The notes: generated by a model from the letters alone, not told the origin. Shown: positions 51,190-61,637, counted from the first letter of the stretch. The stretch: 64,000 nt of DNA from an uncultured Pelagibacteraceae bacterium (GCA_902576815.1 CACGWQ010000003.1:1-64000); one strand, 5' to 3'. Numbers and translations: made by a program.

Positions 51190-52131
51190 TTATCTTATTA
51201 AATCTAAAAGTTTTTCCAAAACCTTATCAGATGAAAGTTTATTTAAATCTGAAACTTGAATTGCTTTAAAATTTTCTCGTTCAATACTAACTTTTTGAGC
51301 TGTAGTATGTGATCCAAATAAAACTAAACCTTTTACATTTAAATGTGCAGCCATATGTGCGGGGCCAGTATCATTAGATATAACAAAAAAACTATCTTTT
51401 ATTAATGAAGAAAGTTGAGAAATATTAAGTGCTTTATCATTATCTAAAATAATATTAGCATTAATATCTTTTGCTAATGTTATTTCATTTGGCCCAGGAG
51501 CTATTAATATTTGGATCTCATTTTTAAAAGTAGACTTAATTTTTTTAATCAATTCATTGTAATATGGCCACCTTTTTATAGTTAGATGAGATGATGAAAA
51601 CGGAAATAAGATTATATATTTATTTAAGTTATACTTTTTTTTGATCTCTGGAATATCTTCGCAGCTCCATGAAAAATCTGGTTTGATTACTTTATCAGTT
51701 TTAATACCAGAAACTTTTAATTGATGTTCAAAACGATTGAGTACAGAATATTTATCAAATTCTGCCTTATTAGTTCCCACTGGAAGAGTTGTTTCTGTTG
51801 ACGACCAAATATCTGAAGTAGCTTGTGGGAAAAGAATTTTTTTATAAAAACTGGATCTTTTAGAATTTTGAAGGTCATAGACTTTAATAAAATTAAATTT
51901 TTTTATTTTTCTCATTAATAAATATAAATAAATTAAGTTAAATCTAGAGAGTCGTTTGTCTAATATGACATCAGTTATATTTGGATTTTTTTTTAATAAA
52001 TCATAATAAGGTTTAGACGTTAGTATATAAAGACTATCATTTGGATGGTTGTCAGAAATGTCTTGAATTGCACCACTTGCTTGGGCTATATCACCTAAAG
52101 ATCCATGTTTAATAATAAGTATATTAGACAT
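51190..52131 (-). CDS. Glycosyltransferase family 9 (heptosyltransferase-like)
   Basis: ILIIKHGSLGDIAQASGAI, VISNDTGPAHMAAHLNVKGLVLFG. Confidence 0.92.
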   Translation of the reverse strand: MSNILIIKHGSLGDIAQASGAIQDISDNHPNDSLYILTSKPYYDLLKKNPNITDVILDKRLSRFNLIYLYLLMRKIKKFNFIKVYDLQNSKRSSFYKKILFPQATSDIWSSTETTLPVGTNKAEFDKYSVLNRFEHQLKVSGIKTDKVIKPDFSWSCEDIPEIKKKYNLNKYIILFPFSSSHLTIKRWPYYNELIKKIKSTFKNEIQILIAPGPNEITLAKDINANIILDNDKALNISQLSSLIKDSFFVISNDTGPAHMAAHLNVKGLVLFGSHTTAQKVSIERENFKAIQVSDLNKLSSDKVLEKLLDLIR

Positions 52132-52163
52132 ATTTCTAACAACTTAACATAATATAAATTTAT

Positions 52164-52553
52164 ATGAATAAAATTTTAGTAGAAGTATCTGTTGGAGAAT
52201 TATTGGATAAAATTTCGATTTTAGAAATTAAAACGGTAAAAATTAAAGATCCTGAGAAACTAAACTTTATAATTGATGAATATAATATTTTGAAAGATCA
52301 ATTAAATACAAATATTAAAAATTACAGTGAAATTGAAACTTTGTATAACTCGCTAAAAGAAATTAATTCAAAGCTTTGGGTAATAGAGGATGACAAAAGA
52401 CTTTGCGAAAAAAACTCTGACTTTGGTGAAAAATTTATTAAATTATCAAGAGATGTTCACTTCTTAAATGATGAACGAGCAAAATTAAAATTAGAAATAA
52501 ATAATAAAACAGGTTCTAAAATTAAAGAAATTAAAGAATACACAAAATATTAA
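52164..52553 (+). CDS. DUF6165-like protein
   Basis: VEVSVGELLDKISILEIKTVKI, LSRDVHFLNDERAKLKLEIN. Confidence 0.7.
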   Translation: MNKILVEVSVGELLDKISILEIKTVKIKDPEKLNFIIDEYNILKDQLNTNIKNYSEIETLYNSLKEINSKLWVIEDDKRLCEKNSDFGEKFIKLSRDVHFLNDERAKLKLEINNKTGSKIKEIKEYTKY

Positions 52554-52555
52554 TT

Positions 52556-53278
52556 TTATTCCCAGTCAAACCTTTGAAAAGAGTCAAATATCTTAAAAAT
52601 ACCTTGCGACCACTGATTACAAACTTTGGAAAATTCAGGGTCATTCATATTTAAGCATTTAAGTGATGCTATTTTGATTTCATCTTTTTTGATAACAGCA
52701 AAGTCTATAGGCGGTCCAACTGTTAGATCACTTTTTAATGTAGAGTCCATTGATATCAGTGCGCATCTCGATGCATCGCCAATTGAGACTTTTGGTGTGA
52801 TTACTCTATCTAAAATAGGTTTCCCATATTTCACTTCTCCTATAACTAAATATGGTTTGCTATCTGCTGGACGAATATAATTACCTTGCGGGTAAACTAA
52901 ATATAATTGTGGTGGTTGATCTTTTATTTGACCACCAACAATAAAGGTTGAGCCTAGTAAAACACTATCAGTATTAATGCCTTGAGGTGAAGAATGCTCA
53001 ATATTTAAGGAGCCTATATACGAAGCAATTTGCTCAAAATCACTGCATGTATTTAAATTCATAATACCTGTTTCACTTTTTAAATCTTTTTTTATTGAAT
53101 TATAAACTGCCTGGGAAGTTCCAAGATTTCCTGAAGTGACAATTACAATTGATCTATCCCCAACATCATGTGTTAGCATTTTGGAGTATATATTTACATT
53201 ATCAAGTCCAGCGTTTGTTCTGGAATCTGATGCAAATACTAATCCTGTCTCTGTTTTAATACCAATACAATAAGTCAT
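52556..53278 (-). CDS. Proteasome-type (Anbu-like) protease
   Basis: TYCIGIKTETGLVFASDSRTNAGLDN, GDRSIVIVTSGNLGTSQAVYN. Confidence 0.88.
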   Translation of the reverse strand: MTYCIGIKTETGLVFASDSRTNAGLDNVNIYSKMLTHDVGDRSIVIVTSGNLGTSQAVYNSIKKDLKSETGIMNLNTCSDFEQIASYIGSLNIEHSSPQGINTDSVLLGSTFIVGGQIKDQPPQLYLVYPQGNYIRPADSKPYLVIGEVKYGKPILDRVITPKVSIGDASRCALISMDSTLKSDLTVGPPIDFAVIKKDEIKIASLKCLNMNDPEFSKVCNQWSQGIFKIFDSFQRFDWE

Positions 53279-53391
53279 GATCAATTAACTGTTTAAATTA
53301 TATGTTATCACAATAAAACCCATTTATTTCATATCAGGTATCTAATTTAATCATTTGCTTATTTGACTCTTATGTAAAAAATTTAGTAAAT

Positions 53392-54840
53392 ATGTCAGAT
53401 TTTTGGAAAAATTATGATTCAAAATCAACTTTTGACGGATACATTGGCAAAGATAAAAAGTTAAGAAGTCATGCTAAAATTATTTCAAGTATTCTCGAAA
53501 AATATGGAAAAAAGAGACTTCAAGAAATTGAGTTAAATTGCCAAAGTACAATAAATGCTAGAGGAATAAATTTTAGAGTTTACTCTGCAAGTAATAGAGC
53601 GGAAGAAAAAAAATGGCCTTTAGATATTATACCAAGAATTATAACGAAATCGCAATGGAAAACAGTATCTATAGGATTATCCCAAAGAATTAAGGCGTTA
53701 AATTTATTTATAGATGATGTCTATAATCAAAAAAAAATATTTAAGGACAAAATAATTCCAAAAGAATTAGTTTTTAATTCTCCACAATATTTGAAAGAAT
53801 GCGATGGTTTTTCACCAAAACATAAGGCTTGGGCTAATATTTCTGGAACAGATTTAATTAAAAATATAAATGGTAATTTTTTAGTGCTTGAGGATAATCT
53901 TAGGGTTCCATCTGGTGTTTCATATATGTTGGAAAATCGAATGGTAATGAGAGATATTTTCCCTGAATTATTTACAAGATATAAGGTATCTTCAGTTCAT
54001 CAGTATGCGAATAAATTATATAATTGCATGACTGAATGCATTCCTAAAAAAACTAATAATCCACATATGGTTTTATTAACTCCAGGAGTTTATAATTCAG
54101 CTTATTTTGAACACGAATTTTTAGCAGAACAAATGGGTATTGCTTTAGTTGAGGGCAAAGACCTATTTGTTGAAAATGACAATGTCTATATGAAAACTGT
54201 CAAAGGGCCTCTAAAGGTAGACTGTATATATAGAAGATTAGATGATAATTTTATTGATCCAAAAGTATTCTTTAAAGGGTCTCTTTTAGGAGTTACTGGT
54301 CTATTTAAATGCTGGAGAAAAGGTAATGTGGGTATCATAAACGCATTAGGAACTGGTGTCGCAGATGATAAAGCAGTCTATTCGTATGTAGAAAAGATGA
54401 TTGTATATTATTTAGGCGAACAACCAAAAATTGATCAGGTTGAAACTTTTTTATGTAATATAAAAACACATAGAAATCATGTTATTTCAAATATATCCAA
54501 ATTAGTTGTAAAACCGGCTAATGCATCTGGTGGATATGGTATCATGATTGGCCCTAAAGCATCTAAAAAAGAAAAAGATGAAATGATAAAAAAAATTAAG
54601 AGAGATCCAAGAAATTATATTGCACAACCATTAGAAATTCTATCGACGGTACCTACAATCACACCTGATAACATTGAACCAAGACATTTAGATTTAAGAC
54701 CTTTTATTTTAACAGGTAAATCAACGTATGTTACAACAGGTGGATTAACTAGAGTTGCTCTAAAAAAAGGCAGTACGATAGTTAATAGTTCTCAAGGTGG
54801 TGGATCAAAAGATACATTGATTGTGGATAGCAGGAATTAA
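53392..54840 (+). CDS. Circularly permuted type 2 ATP-grasp protein
   Basis: FLVLEDNLRVPSGVSYMLENR, VVKPANASGGYGIMIGP, STIVNSSQGGGSKDT. Confidence 0.9.
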   Translation: MSDFWKNYDSKSTFDGYIGKDKKLRSHAKIISSILEKYGKKRLQEIELNCQSTINARGINFRVYSASNRAEEKKWPLDIIPRIITKSQWKTVSIGLSQRIKALNLFIDDVYNQKKIFKDKIIPKELVFNSPQYLKECDGFSPKHKAWANISGTDLIKNINGNFLVLEDNLRVPSGVSYMLENRMVMRDIFPELFTRYKVSSVHQYANKLYNCMTECIPKKTNNPHMVLLTPGVYNSAYFEHEFLAEQMGIALVEGKDLFVENDNVYMKTVKGPLKVDCIYRRLDDNFIDPKVFFKGSLLGVTGLFKCWRKGNVGIINALGTGVADDKAVYSYVEKMIVYYLGEQPKIDQVETFLCNIKTHRNHVISNISKLVVKPANASGGYGIMIGPKASKKEKDEMIKKIKRDPRNYIAQPLEILSTVPTITPDNIEPRHLDLRPFILTGKSTYVTTGGLTRVALKKGSTIVNSSQGGGSKDTLIVDSRN

Positions 54841-55622
54841 ATTAAACTTGGTATTATTTTTCTTAAATCCATAGAGAGCTTAGGATTAATTTTTGAATAT
54901 ATCACTCCTTTGCCTAATTTTTTTAGTGCCAATATTTTTCCATCCGGTGAAATAATTACTGTATGACCAAATGTTTCTCTTTTTGGAGTATTTTTACCTG
55001 TTTGAGCTGGTGCAAATATATAACAAAAATTTTCAATCGCTCTTGCTCTTAAAAGAGTTAACCAATGTTTTTGTCCAGTAAACTTTGTAAAAGCTGACGG
55101 AACAGCAATAAAACTTAGATTTTTTTTAGATAAATTTCTGTAAAGTTCTGGGAATCTGAGATCATAACAAATTGTAAAACCTATTTTACCCCAAGGTAAA
55201 TTTGCGGTGACTAATTTATTTCCTGCTTTAAAAGTTTTACTTTCCTTATGTTGCTCTTTATTTGGAATTTTAACATCAAACATATTAATTTTATCGTAAT
55301 ATTTGACGATTTTTCCATTTGGTCCAACTAATATGGATCTATTTCTGAGTTTATTTTTAACCTTAACGCAAATTGATCCAAGTAAAATCCATTTCTTATA
55401 TTTTTTTGACACTTCTCTAATTTTCTTCAAAATCGGATCTTTATTCATTTCAAATGATTTTTTAAAAAGTACTTCTCTACTACTTGACATTAAAGAAGAG
55501 GTTTCGGGTGTAATAATTAAATCAGAATTATTTTTTATAGCTTGATTTACATATTTAAGAATGTCTTTAAAATTACTTTCGTAATTTTCTCCACTAGATA
55601 ATTGTATGCATGCTACTTTCAT
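54837..55622 (-). CDS. Carbon-nitrogen hydrolase (nitrilase/Nit1-like)
   Basis: Catalytic PETS, KINMFDVKIP, GFTICYDLRFPELYR motifs. Confidence 0.9.
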   Translation of the reverse strand: MKVACIQLSSGENYESNFKDILKYVNQAIKNNSDLIITPETSSLMSSSREVLFKKSFEMNKDPILKKIREVSKKYKKWILLGSICVKVKNKLRNRSILVGPNGKIVKYYDKINMFDVKIPNKEQHKESKTFKAGNKLVTANLPWGKIGFTICYDLRFPELYRNLSKKNLSFIAVPSAFTKFTGQKHWLTLLRARAIENFCYIFAPAQTGKNTPKRETFGHTVIISPDGKILALKKLGKGVIYSKINPKLSMDLRKIIPSLI

Positions 55623-56296
55623 GTTTGAAACCCATATTTTTTTTCTAAATATTTAATTACATTATGAATTATAAAAGTCATAAACAAGTAAATACCTCCA
55701 GCAACAATAAATACTTCAACAGGTTTAAACGTTGTTGAAATTATATATTTTGCAACACCTGTTAAATCCATTAGTGTGACTGTGCTTGCTAGAGAGGTTC
55801 CTTTAAGCATCAAAATAATTTCATTACCGTAAGCTGGCAAAGATTGTTTAATTGCAATAGGAATTTGTATTTTTGTAAAAATTATTTTAGAAGGTATACC
55901 CAAACTTCTTCCAGCTTCTAAATATCCTGGTTTTATAGTTTGAAAAGCTGATCTCAATATTTCTGATGTATAAGCTCCAGTATTTAATGAAAATGCTATT
56001 ATCGCACACCAATATGGTTCTTTTAAAACTACCCACAAAAATGTTGTTCTTAAATATTCAATTTGACCTAATCCAAAATATATTATGAAGATTTGAACCA
56101 ATAAAGGTGTTCCTCTAAAAATATAAGAATACCCGTAAGCAAATTTATTAATTAACTTATTATTATTCATTCTCAAAATTGCAAAACCTAATCCAATAAA
56201 AAGACCAAGAATAAGAGATAAAGATAATAGTTTAAGAGTAATCAAAGTTGCGTTTAGCAACTTAGGAAAACTACTAATCATTAGTTCAATATCCAT
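55619..56296 (-). CDS. Polar amino-acid ABC transporter permease (HisM/ArtM type)
   Basis: GTPLLVQIFIIYFGL, EAGRSLGIPSKIIFTKIQIPIAIKQSLPAYGNE. Confidence 0.92.
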   Translation of the reverse strand: MDIELMISSFPKLLNATLITLKLLSLSLILGLFIGLGFAILRMNNNKLINKFAYGYSYIFRGTPLLVQIFIIYFGLGQIEYLRTTFLWVVLKEPYWCAIIAFSLNTGAYTSEILRSAFQTIKPGYLEAGRSLGIPSKIIFTKIQIPIAIKQSLPAYGNEIILMLKGTSLASTVTLMDLTGVAKYIISTTFKPVEVFIVAGGIYLFMTFIIHNVIKYLEKKYGFQT

Positions 56297-56988
56297 TAAT
56301 AACCTTTGCTATATTTTGTTTCTAATCTGTTTAATAATTGCATACTTAAAAATGTAAGTATTAAGTATAAAACTGCTGCAAATGAGTAAAAAAATAATGG
56401 ATCTCTAGTTGAGCCAGCGGCAATATAAGATTGTCTCATTATTTCAACTAAACCAGTGACAGATATAAGAGAAGTATCTTTTAATGTAATTTGCCAAACA
56501 TTACTTAAGTTTGGTATTGCTAGTCTTAGCATTTGAGGCAAAATAATTTTAAAGAAGTAAATATATTTATTAAAACCTAAAACTTTTGCAGCTTCATACT
56601 GACCTTTGTCGATTGATTGTAGTGCTCCTCTAAATACTTCAGTCGAGTACGCTCCAGATATAATTCCTATTGAAAATGAACCAGTTAAAAAAGCATTAAT
56701 TTCAATATAATCATTATAACCAAATATAGAAGCAACAAACATAATTGCTCCACTTCCACCAAAGAAAAATAAATAAATTACAAGAAGCTCTGGTACACCT
56801 CTAATAACAGTGGTGTAAGCATTACCAATAGAGTTAAGAAATTTATTATTAGATAATTTTAGTGGAGTAAATAAAGCAGCAAATATAAAGCCTATTATCA
56901 TTGCAGTTATTGAAACCGCAATTGTCATTAAGGTTGCAAAGAATAATTCGTCTCCCCAACCTTTATCACCAAAATATAGAAGTTCCAT
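56296..56988 (-). CDS. Polar amino-acid ABC transporter permease (HisQ/ArtQ type)
   Basis: VIRGVPELLVIYLFFF, EAAKVLGFNKYIYFFKIILPQMLRLAIPNL. Confidence 0.92.
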   Translation of the reverse strand: MELLYFGDKGWGDELFFATLMTIAVSITAMIIGFIFAALFTPLKLSNNKFLNSIGNAYTTVIRGVPELLVIYLFFFGGSGAIMFVASIFGYNDYIEINAFLTGSFSIGIISGAYSTEVFRGALQSIDKGQYEAAKVLGFNKYIYFFKIILPQMLRLAIPNLSNVWQITLKDTSLISVTGLVEIMRQSYIAAGSTRDPLFFYSFAAVLYLILTFLSMQLLNRLETKYSKGY

Positions 56989-57027
56989 AATATAGGTGGC
57001 TAATTATAGCCACCCATAAATAATTTA

Positions 57028-57855
57028 TTACATAGAAGCGTCAAAACCAAAATGTTTTATAGCAAGCTTACTAATAATGCCATCATCTCTAGCTTTATCA
57101 ATTGCTGCATTAAAATCATTTAAAAGTTTAGAGTCACCTTTTCTAATACCTACACCAACTCCATTACCAAAATCTCCACCTGCAAATGTTGGTCCAGTTA
57201 ATACAACTGCTTTACCAGATTTCTCTGCATAATCTGTAAAAGCAACTGCAGCAGCTAGTGCTGCATCTATTCTACCAGCAGATAAATCTAAGTTTACTTC
57301 ATCTTGAGTTTTGTAAGTTCTTATTTTTACATTACCCATTAAACCAGACTCTAAGAAGTTCTGGTGAATTGTTGCTGTTTGTACGCCAATAGTTTTACCT
57401 TTAAATGCTTTTGTCAAAACATCTAGTGTTGCTTGTTCATCAGCACTTACATCAGATAGATTTATAGCTGACATTGTTTTAAGGCCTTCGTTTTTCGATC
57501 CTTTCATAACAGCTAATGATGCAACTTCGTCAGCATAACCTTGAGAAAAGTTTATTGTTTTCATTCTCTCACCAGTTATTGACATTCCAGCCATGATGGC
57601 ATCAAATTTTCTTGAGACTAAAGCTGGTATCATTCCATCCCAGTCTTGCTCAACAATAGTACAATCATGATTCATTATTTTACATAATTCATTTGCTAAT
57701 TCGACTTCAAAGCCAATCAAATTTCCTGCTGAGTCTTTAGAATTCCAAGGTGGATAAGCACCTTCAGTTCCAATTTTAATTTGATCTGCAATTGAAGAAA
57801 TTGTTAGGAATGATGATATTAAAATACCAAGTCCTAATACTTTTAATTTTTTCAT
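57028..57855 (-). CDS. Polar amino-acid ABC transporter substrate-binding protein
   Basis: Signal peptide; IKIGTEGAYPPWNSKDSAGNLIGFEVELANELC. Confidence 0.93.
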   Translation of the reverse strand: MKKLKVLGLGILISSFLTISSIADQIKIGTEGAYPPWNSKDSAGNLIGFEVELANELCKIMNHDCTIVEQDWDGMIPALVSRKFDAIMAGMSITGERMKTINFSQGYADEVASLAVMKGSKNEGLKTMSAINLSDVSADEQATLDVLTKAFKGKTIGVQTATIHQNFLESGLMGNVKIRTYKTQDEVNLDLSAGRIDAALAAAVAFTDYAEKSGKAVVLTGPTFAGGDFGNGVGVGIRKGDSKLLNDFNAAIDKARDDGIISKLAIKHFGFDASM

Positions 57856-57915
57856 TTTTTTTCCTCCAAAAATTTTGAAGATTATTTCATAAATTTATTG
57901 ATTTAAAAAGAAAAA

Positions 57916-58962
57916 TTAATGATTTATTGATGAGGAAAAATTCCAAGAGCAATCAAAGCTTGGTATATAAACTCTTGAAAGTTTTGTATTTCCAAAATTT
58001 TCGTTAAAAACATTTAACCAATTTTCGACTTGTTTTGGTTTTTTGTCTTGGCTTCCAACTTGAGCAGTAATTACACCTTTAGGTTTTAATATTCTTTCTA
58101 AAGATGACATATTTTTTGCAGCCAAATCTATACAAAATTGATCATCGTTAAGATCAACAAAGATTTGATCATATGTATTATCTTTGACTGATTTTATGCT
58201 CTCAAATGCATCACCCCAAACACATTTAACTGAATTTTTTTCTGTAGCCTTTTCTCCTATCTTGCTTAAATGTTTATCACATACATCAACAACTTCAGGA
58301 TCTAATTCATACCAATCTATAAATCCGAAATTTTGTGAAATACATTCTCTTGCAACACCACCGTCACCTCCACCAATAATTGCAGCTTTCTCTTTATTTG
58401 AATTCAAATTAAGACCAGAATTTACAAAAGTTGAGCTATATAAATGTTCATCACTCTCAGCAACTTGTATTTCATTATCAATAAATAAAGCTTTTCCAAA
58501 CTGTTCTAAATCTAATATTTCAATATATTGTCCTGCTTTGGATTTAAAATTTTCTAATACTTTATTTACAACATAAGATTTTTTTAATCCTGGTGAACTA
58601 TAGTTATCATGATATAGATCAATCGTATCTCTGTTAAATTCCTTAATAATGATTTGTTTGTGTTCTATTTCTTCTTTAATTACTTTAAGAGCAACTGATG
58701 GTGAAACTTTACCGCAAGTAAAAAAATCAAAACTTATAATTTCATTTTCTGGAAAAGTGTGAAAACTAATGTGACTCTCAGCAAGTAATGCAACTAATGT
58801 AAATCCTTGAGGTTCAAATTTATATTTTGAAATCTTTAAAACTGTTACTTTTGCTAATTTTGCAATTTTATAAACTAACTTTTCATAAAAAGATGGATCA
58901 TATTCTTTTTTAGTTCCAATGATATCTAGAGTTATATGTTCCCCAACTTTTGTCATATTCAA
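57916..58962 (-). CDS. Fused S-adenosylmethionine decarboxylase (SpeD) - spermidine synthase (SpeE)
   Basis: SpeD site AESHISFHTFPE; SpeE motifs GGGDGGVARE, WYELDPEVVD, FVDLNDD, in one ORF. Confidence 0.92.
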   Translation of the reverse strand: MNMTKVGEHITLDIIGTKKEYDPSFYEKLVYKIAKLAKVTVLKISKYKFEPQGFTLVALLAESHISFHTFPENEIISFDFFTCGKVSPSVALKVIKEEIEHKQIIIKEFNRDTIDLYHDNYSSPGLKKSYVVNKVLENFKSKAGQYIEILDLEQFGKALFIDNEIQVAESDEHLYSSTFVNSGLNLNSNKEKAAIIGGGDGGVARECISQNFGFIDWYELDPEVVDVCDKHLSKIGEKATEKNSVKCVWGDAFESIKSVKDNTYDQIFVDLNDDQFCIDLAAKNMSSLERILKPKGVITAQVGSQDKKPKQVENWLNVFNENFGNTKLSRVYIPSFDCSWNFSSSINH

Positions 58963-59603
58963 TCTTTTTTATAATTTTTAGCTTTGTTTAAAACTTTACT
59001 CATTTCATTTATAGAAAGAATTTTTGGCTTTCCAAGCTTAAGAGCGGTTATATACTGTAAACTCAAATTTTCAACTTCTTGTGCCAATTCAAAAGCATCA
59101 GGTAGACTTTTATCAAATGCAATCTGACCGTGATTTGCAATCAAACAGGCTTTTCTATTATTCAAAGCTTTTAAAATGTTTTTTGAAAGCTCTCTTGTTC
59201 CATAAGTTGCATATTTTGCACATTTAATATCATTACCTCCCGCGAGTGCAACCATGTAATGAAAAGCTGGAATAGGTTTTTTGTGAACAGATAGAGCTGT
59301 TGCATTAGTTGAATGTGTGTGAACTATTGCTTGAGCATCTTTCTTTTTGATATAAATATCTTGATGAAATCTCCATTCTGACGAAGGTTTATATTTTTTT
59401 TCATATTTTCCATCTAGACTTACAAACACTATATCTTTTACTTTTAGTGATGAGTATTTTTTTCCTGAAGGGGTAATAAAAAAACCATTGTTATGTCTGA
59501 CTGATATATTGCCAGATCTTAAAGCTGATAATTTTTTGTAATTAAGCATTTTTGAAAACTTAATAACATCATTTTTCTTTTTATTAGTTTTTGAAGAGAC
59601 CAT
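58959..59603 (-). CDS. Class II aldolase/adducin family protein (MTRu-1-P processing candidate)
   Basis: SGNISVR, ITPSGKKYSSL, VHTHSTNATALS, ANHGQIAFD; between spermidine synthase and mtnA. Confidence 0.85.
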   Translation of the reverse strand: MVSSKTNKKKNDVIKFSKMLNYKKLSALRSGNISVRHNNGFFITPSGKKYSSLKVKDIVFVSLDGKYEKKYKPSSEWRFHQDIYIKKKDAQAIVHTHSTNATALSVHKKPIPAFHYMVALAGGNDIKCAKYATYGTRELSKNILKALNNRKACLIANHGQIAFDKSLPDAFELAQEVENLSLQYITALKLGKPKILSINEMSKVLNKAKNYKKD

Positions 59604-60663
59604 TTAAACCTTCAGTAGAGGCTTCGCATATTCCTTTTTCTGTTATTAATGCTGTAACATATTTAGCTGGAGTTACATCAAAAGACAAATTTAATGATTT
59701 ACTTTTCTCTGGATAAATTAAAACTTTATTAACTTTATTATCTTTATTAATTCCATCCACATGAGAAAGTTCTTTTGGATCTCTTTCTTCTATTGGAATA
59801 TCTTTGGAGTTTTTTAAATTCCAATCTATCGTTGAACTTGGTAAAGCAACATAAAAAGGAACATTATTATCATGAGCTGCAAGAGCTTTTAAATATGTAC
59901 CAATTTTATTGCACACATCTCCGTTAGATAATGTTCTATCTGTTCCAACAATACACATATCAACCTGTCCTCTTTGCATTAATATTCCACCTGTATTATC
60001 TGCTATAATTGTATTAGGAATTTCTTCTTCATTAAGTTCATATGATGTAAGGTTTGCTCCTTGATTTCTTGGTCTAGTTTCATCTACCCAAACATGTATT
60101 GGTATTCCTTTTTTATGTGCATGATAAATAGGAGAAGTTGCTGTTCCCCAATCTATTGTAGCTAACCAACCTGCATTACAATGTGTGAGAATATTTACAG
60201 TATCTTTCTTTTTATTATATATATCCTCAATAATATTTAATCCTTTTTTACCAATACTTTCACAAAATCCCTCATCCTCTTTACAAATTTCTTTAGCTTC
60301 ATTGAGTGCAACATTAAATAAATCTCCAGGTTCAACAAATGACAATTTATTATTCATTCTATGAACTGCCCACTGAAGATTTATTGCTGTTGGTCTAGAA
60401 GCAACTAGTTCCTCTGAACTTTTTTTTATAAAATCTAAACTGTTATTTTCTTTTATAGCTAAAACTAAGCCAAATGCAGCGGTACCTCCGATTAATGGTG
60501 CCCCCCTAACTTCCATTGCTTTGATGGCATTTATAGCGTCTTTAACTGAACTTAATTCTTTTATTCTAAATTTATGTGGAAGCTTTGTTTGATCTATTAT
60601 TTTTACAACTTGTTTTTCTTCATCAAACCAAATTGTTTTATATTCAACGCCATTAATTTTCAT
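59584..60663 (-). CDS. mtnA: S-methyl-5-thioribose-1-phosphate isomerase
   Basis: AIKAMEVRGAPLIGGTAAFGL, LTHCNAGWLATIDWGTATSPIYHA, VWVDETRPRNQGANLTSYEL, VGTDRTLSNGDVCNKIGTY. Confidence 0.96.
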   Translation of the reverse strand: MKINGVEYKTIWFDEEKQVVKIIDQTKLPHKFRIKELSSVKDAINAIKAMEVRGAPLIGGTAAFGLVLAIKENNSLDFIKKSSEELVASRPTAINLQWAVHRMNNKLSFVEPGDLFNVALNEAKEICKEDEGFCESIGKKGLNIIEDIYNKKKDTVNILTHCNAGWLATIDWGTATSPIYHAHKKGIPIHVWVDETRPRNQGANLTSYELNEEEIPNTIIADNTGGILMQRGQVDMCIVGTDRTLSNGDVCNKIGTYLKALAAHDNNVPFYVALPSSTIDWNLKNSKDIPIEERDPKELSHVDGINKDNKVNKVLIYPEKSKSLNLSFDVTPAKYVTALITEKGICEASTEGLNGLFKN

Positions 60664-61637
60664 TATTTTAAATTTTCTTTAATAAATTTTGTACTTTTTC
60701 TTATCATTTTAGGAGTTATTTCATGTCCTAAACCTTTAGGACTTTCAAATCTAACATTATCTACTATTTGATTAATATATTTTTGAGAATTATTCCACAT
60801 AACAGTGCTTACTTTTAAAGAAACAGGTTTGTCTCCAAAAGGTAAACCATCTACAAAAAGTTTTTTTACAATTTTGTATTCTTCATCTGTTAAATCTTCA
60901 GCCCCTCTTCTAAAGGGATTTGATTTATCTTTTGTGCCTTGATAGTAAAATTGTGGAGTTTTTTTGTACTCTTCTAAATTAAATTTTGTACCAGTAATAT
61001 TTTCAAAATCATATGTTCCAATTGGATATATTGCTTCAATTCCATTAATTTTGTCAGCTGGAACAGGTAATAAGCCTCCTATTCCTCCACCTATAGCTAC
61101 TGAAACTCTATCTGGATGTAAAAAAGTAAATCTTGCAGAGAATAAAGATGATGATGAGAATCCTACCATAATCACTTTTTCATTAATATTTTGATTATTT
61201 TCTTTCAATAATTTTTCTCTTGCGTCATCAATCATTGCAATTAACTGTAAATCAATTCTTCTATATTTATCTTTATCTATTTTTAGAACATCGCTGTCTA
61301 ATTGAGGAAAATAATATTTATTTTGCATTAGTGCCGAAGTGCCGAATGGAAAAACAGGCATTAACATTGGGTATTTCAGTTTTTTTGAAATACTTGCGCC
61401 TAAAACCCAATTCAAAGATTTTTTAGCTTTACTAGTCATGCCTTTAATTGAATTACCACTACCAGTATTATTTGACTCTACTACCATGTAATTAGCATCA
61501 ACAGTTTTTTTTGAAGTTTTTAATAAATAAGGAAAATGAAAACCTTTTTCTGGATTAGCTTTTACAACTATTGTTTTAGAATAAACATTACCGCTCAACA
61601 ATAAACTAATAACCACGATCCCTAAAATTTTTTTCAT
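60663..61637 (-). CDS. Secreted alpha/beta-hydrolase-like protein
   Basis: Signal peptide; GFSSSSLFSARFTFLHPDRVSVAIGGGIGG nucleophile-elbow-like segment. Confidence 0.65.
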   Translation of the reverse strand: MKKILGIVVISLLLSGNVYSKTIVVKANPEKGFHFPYLLKTSKKTVDANYMVVESNNTGSGNSIKGMTSKAKKSLNWVLGASISKKLKYPMLMPVFPFGTSALMQNKYYFPQLDSDVLKIDKDKYRRIDLQLIAMIDDAREKLLKENNQNINEKVIMVGFSSSSLFSARFTFLHPDRVSVAIGGGIGGLLPVPADKINGIEAIYPIGTYDFENITGTKFNLEEYKKTPQFYYQGTKDKSNPFRRGAEDLTDEEYKIVKKLFVDGLPFGDKPVSLKVSTVMWNNSQKYINQIVDNVRFESPKGLGHEITPKMIRKSTKFIKENLK

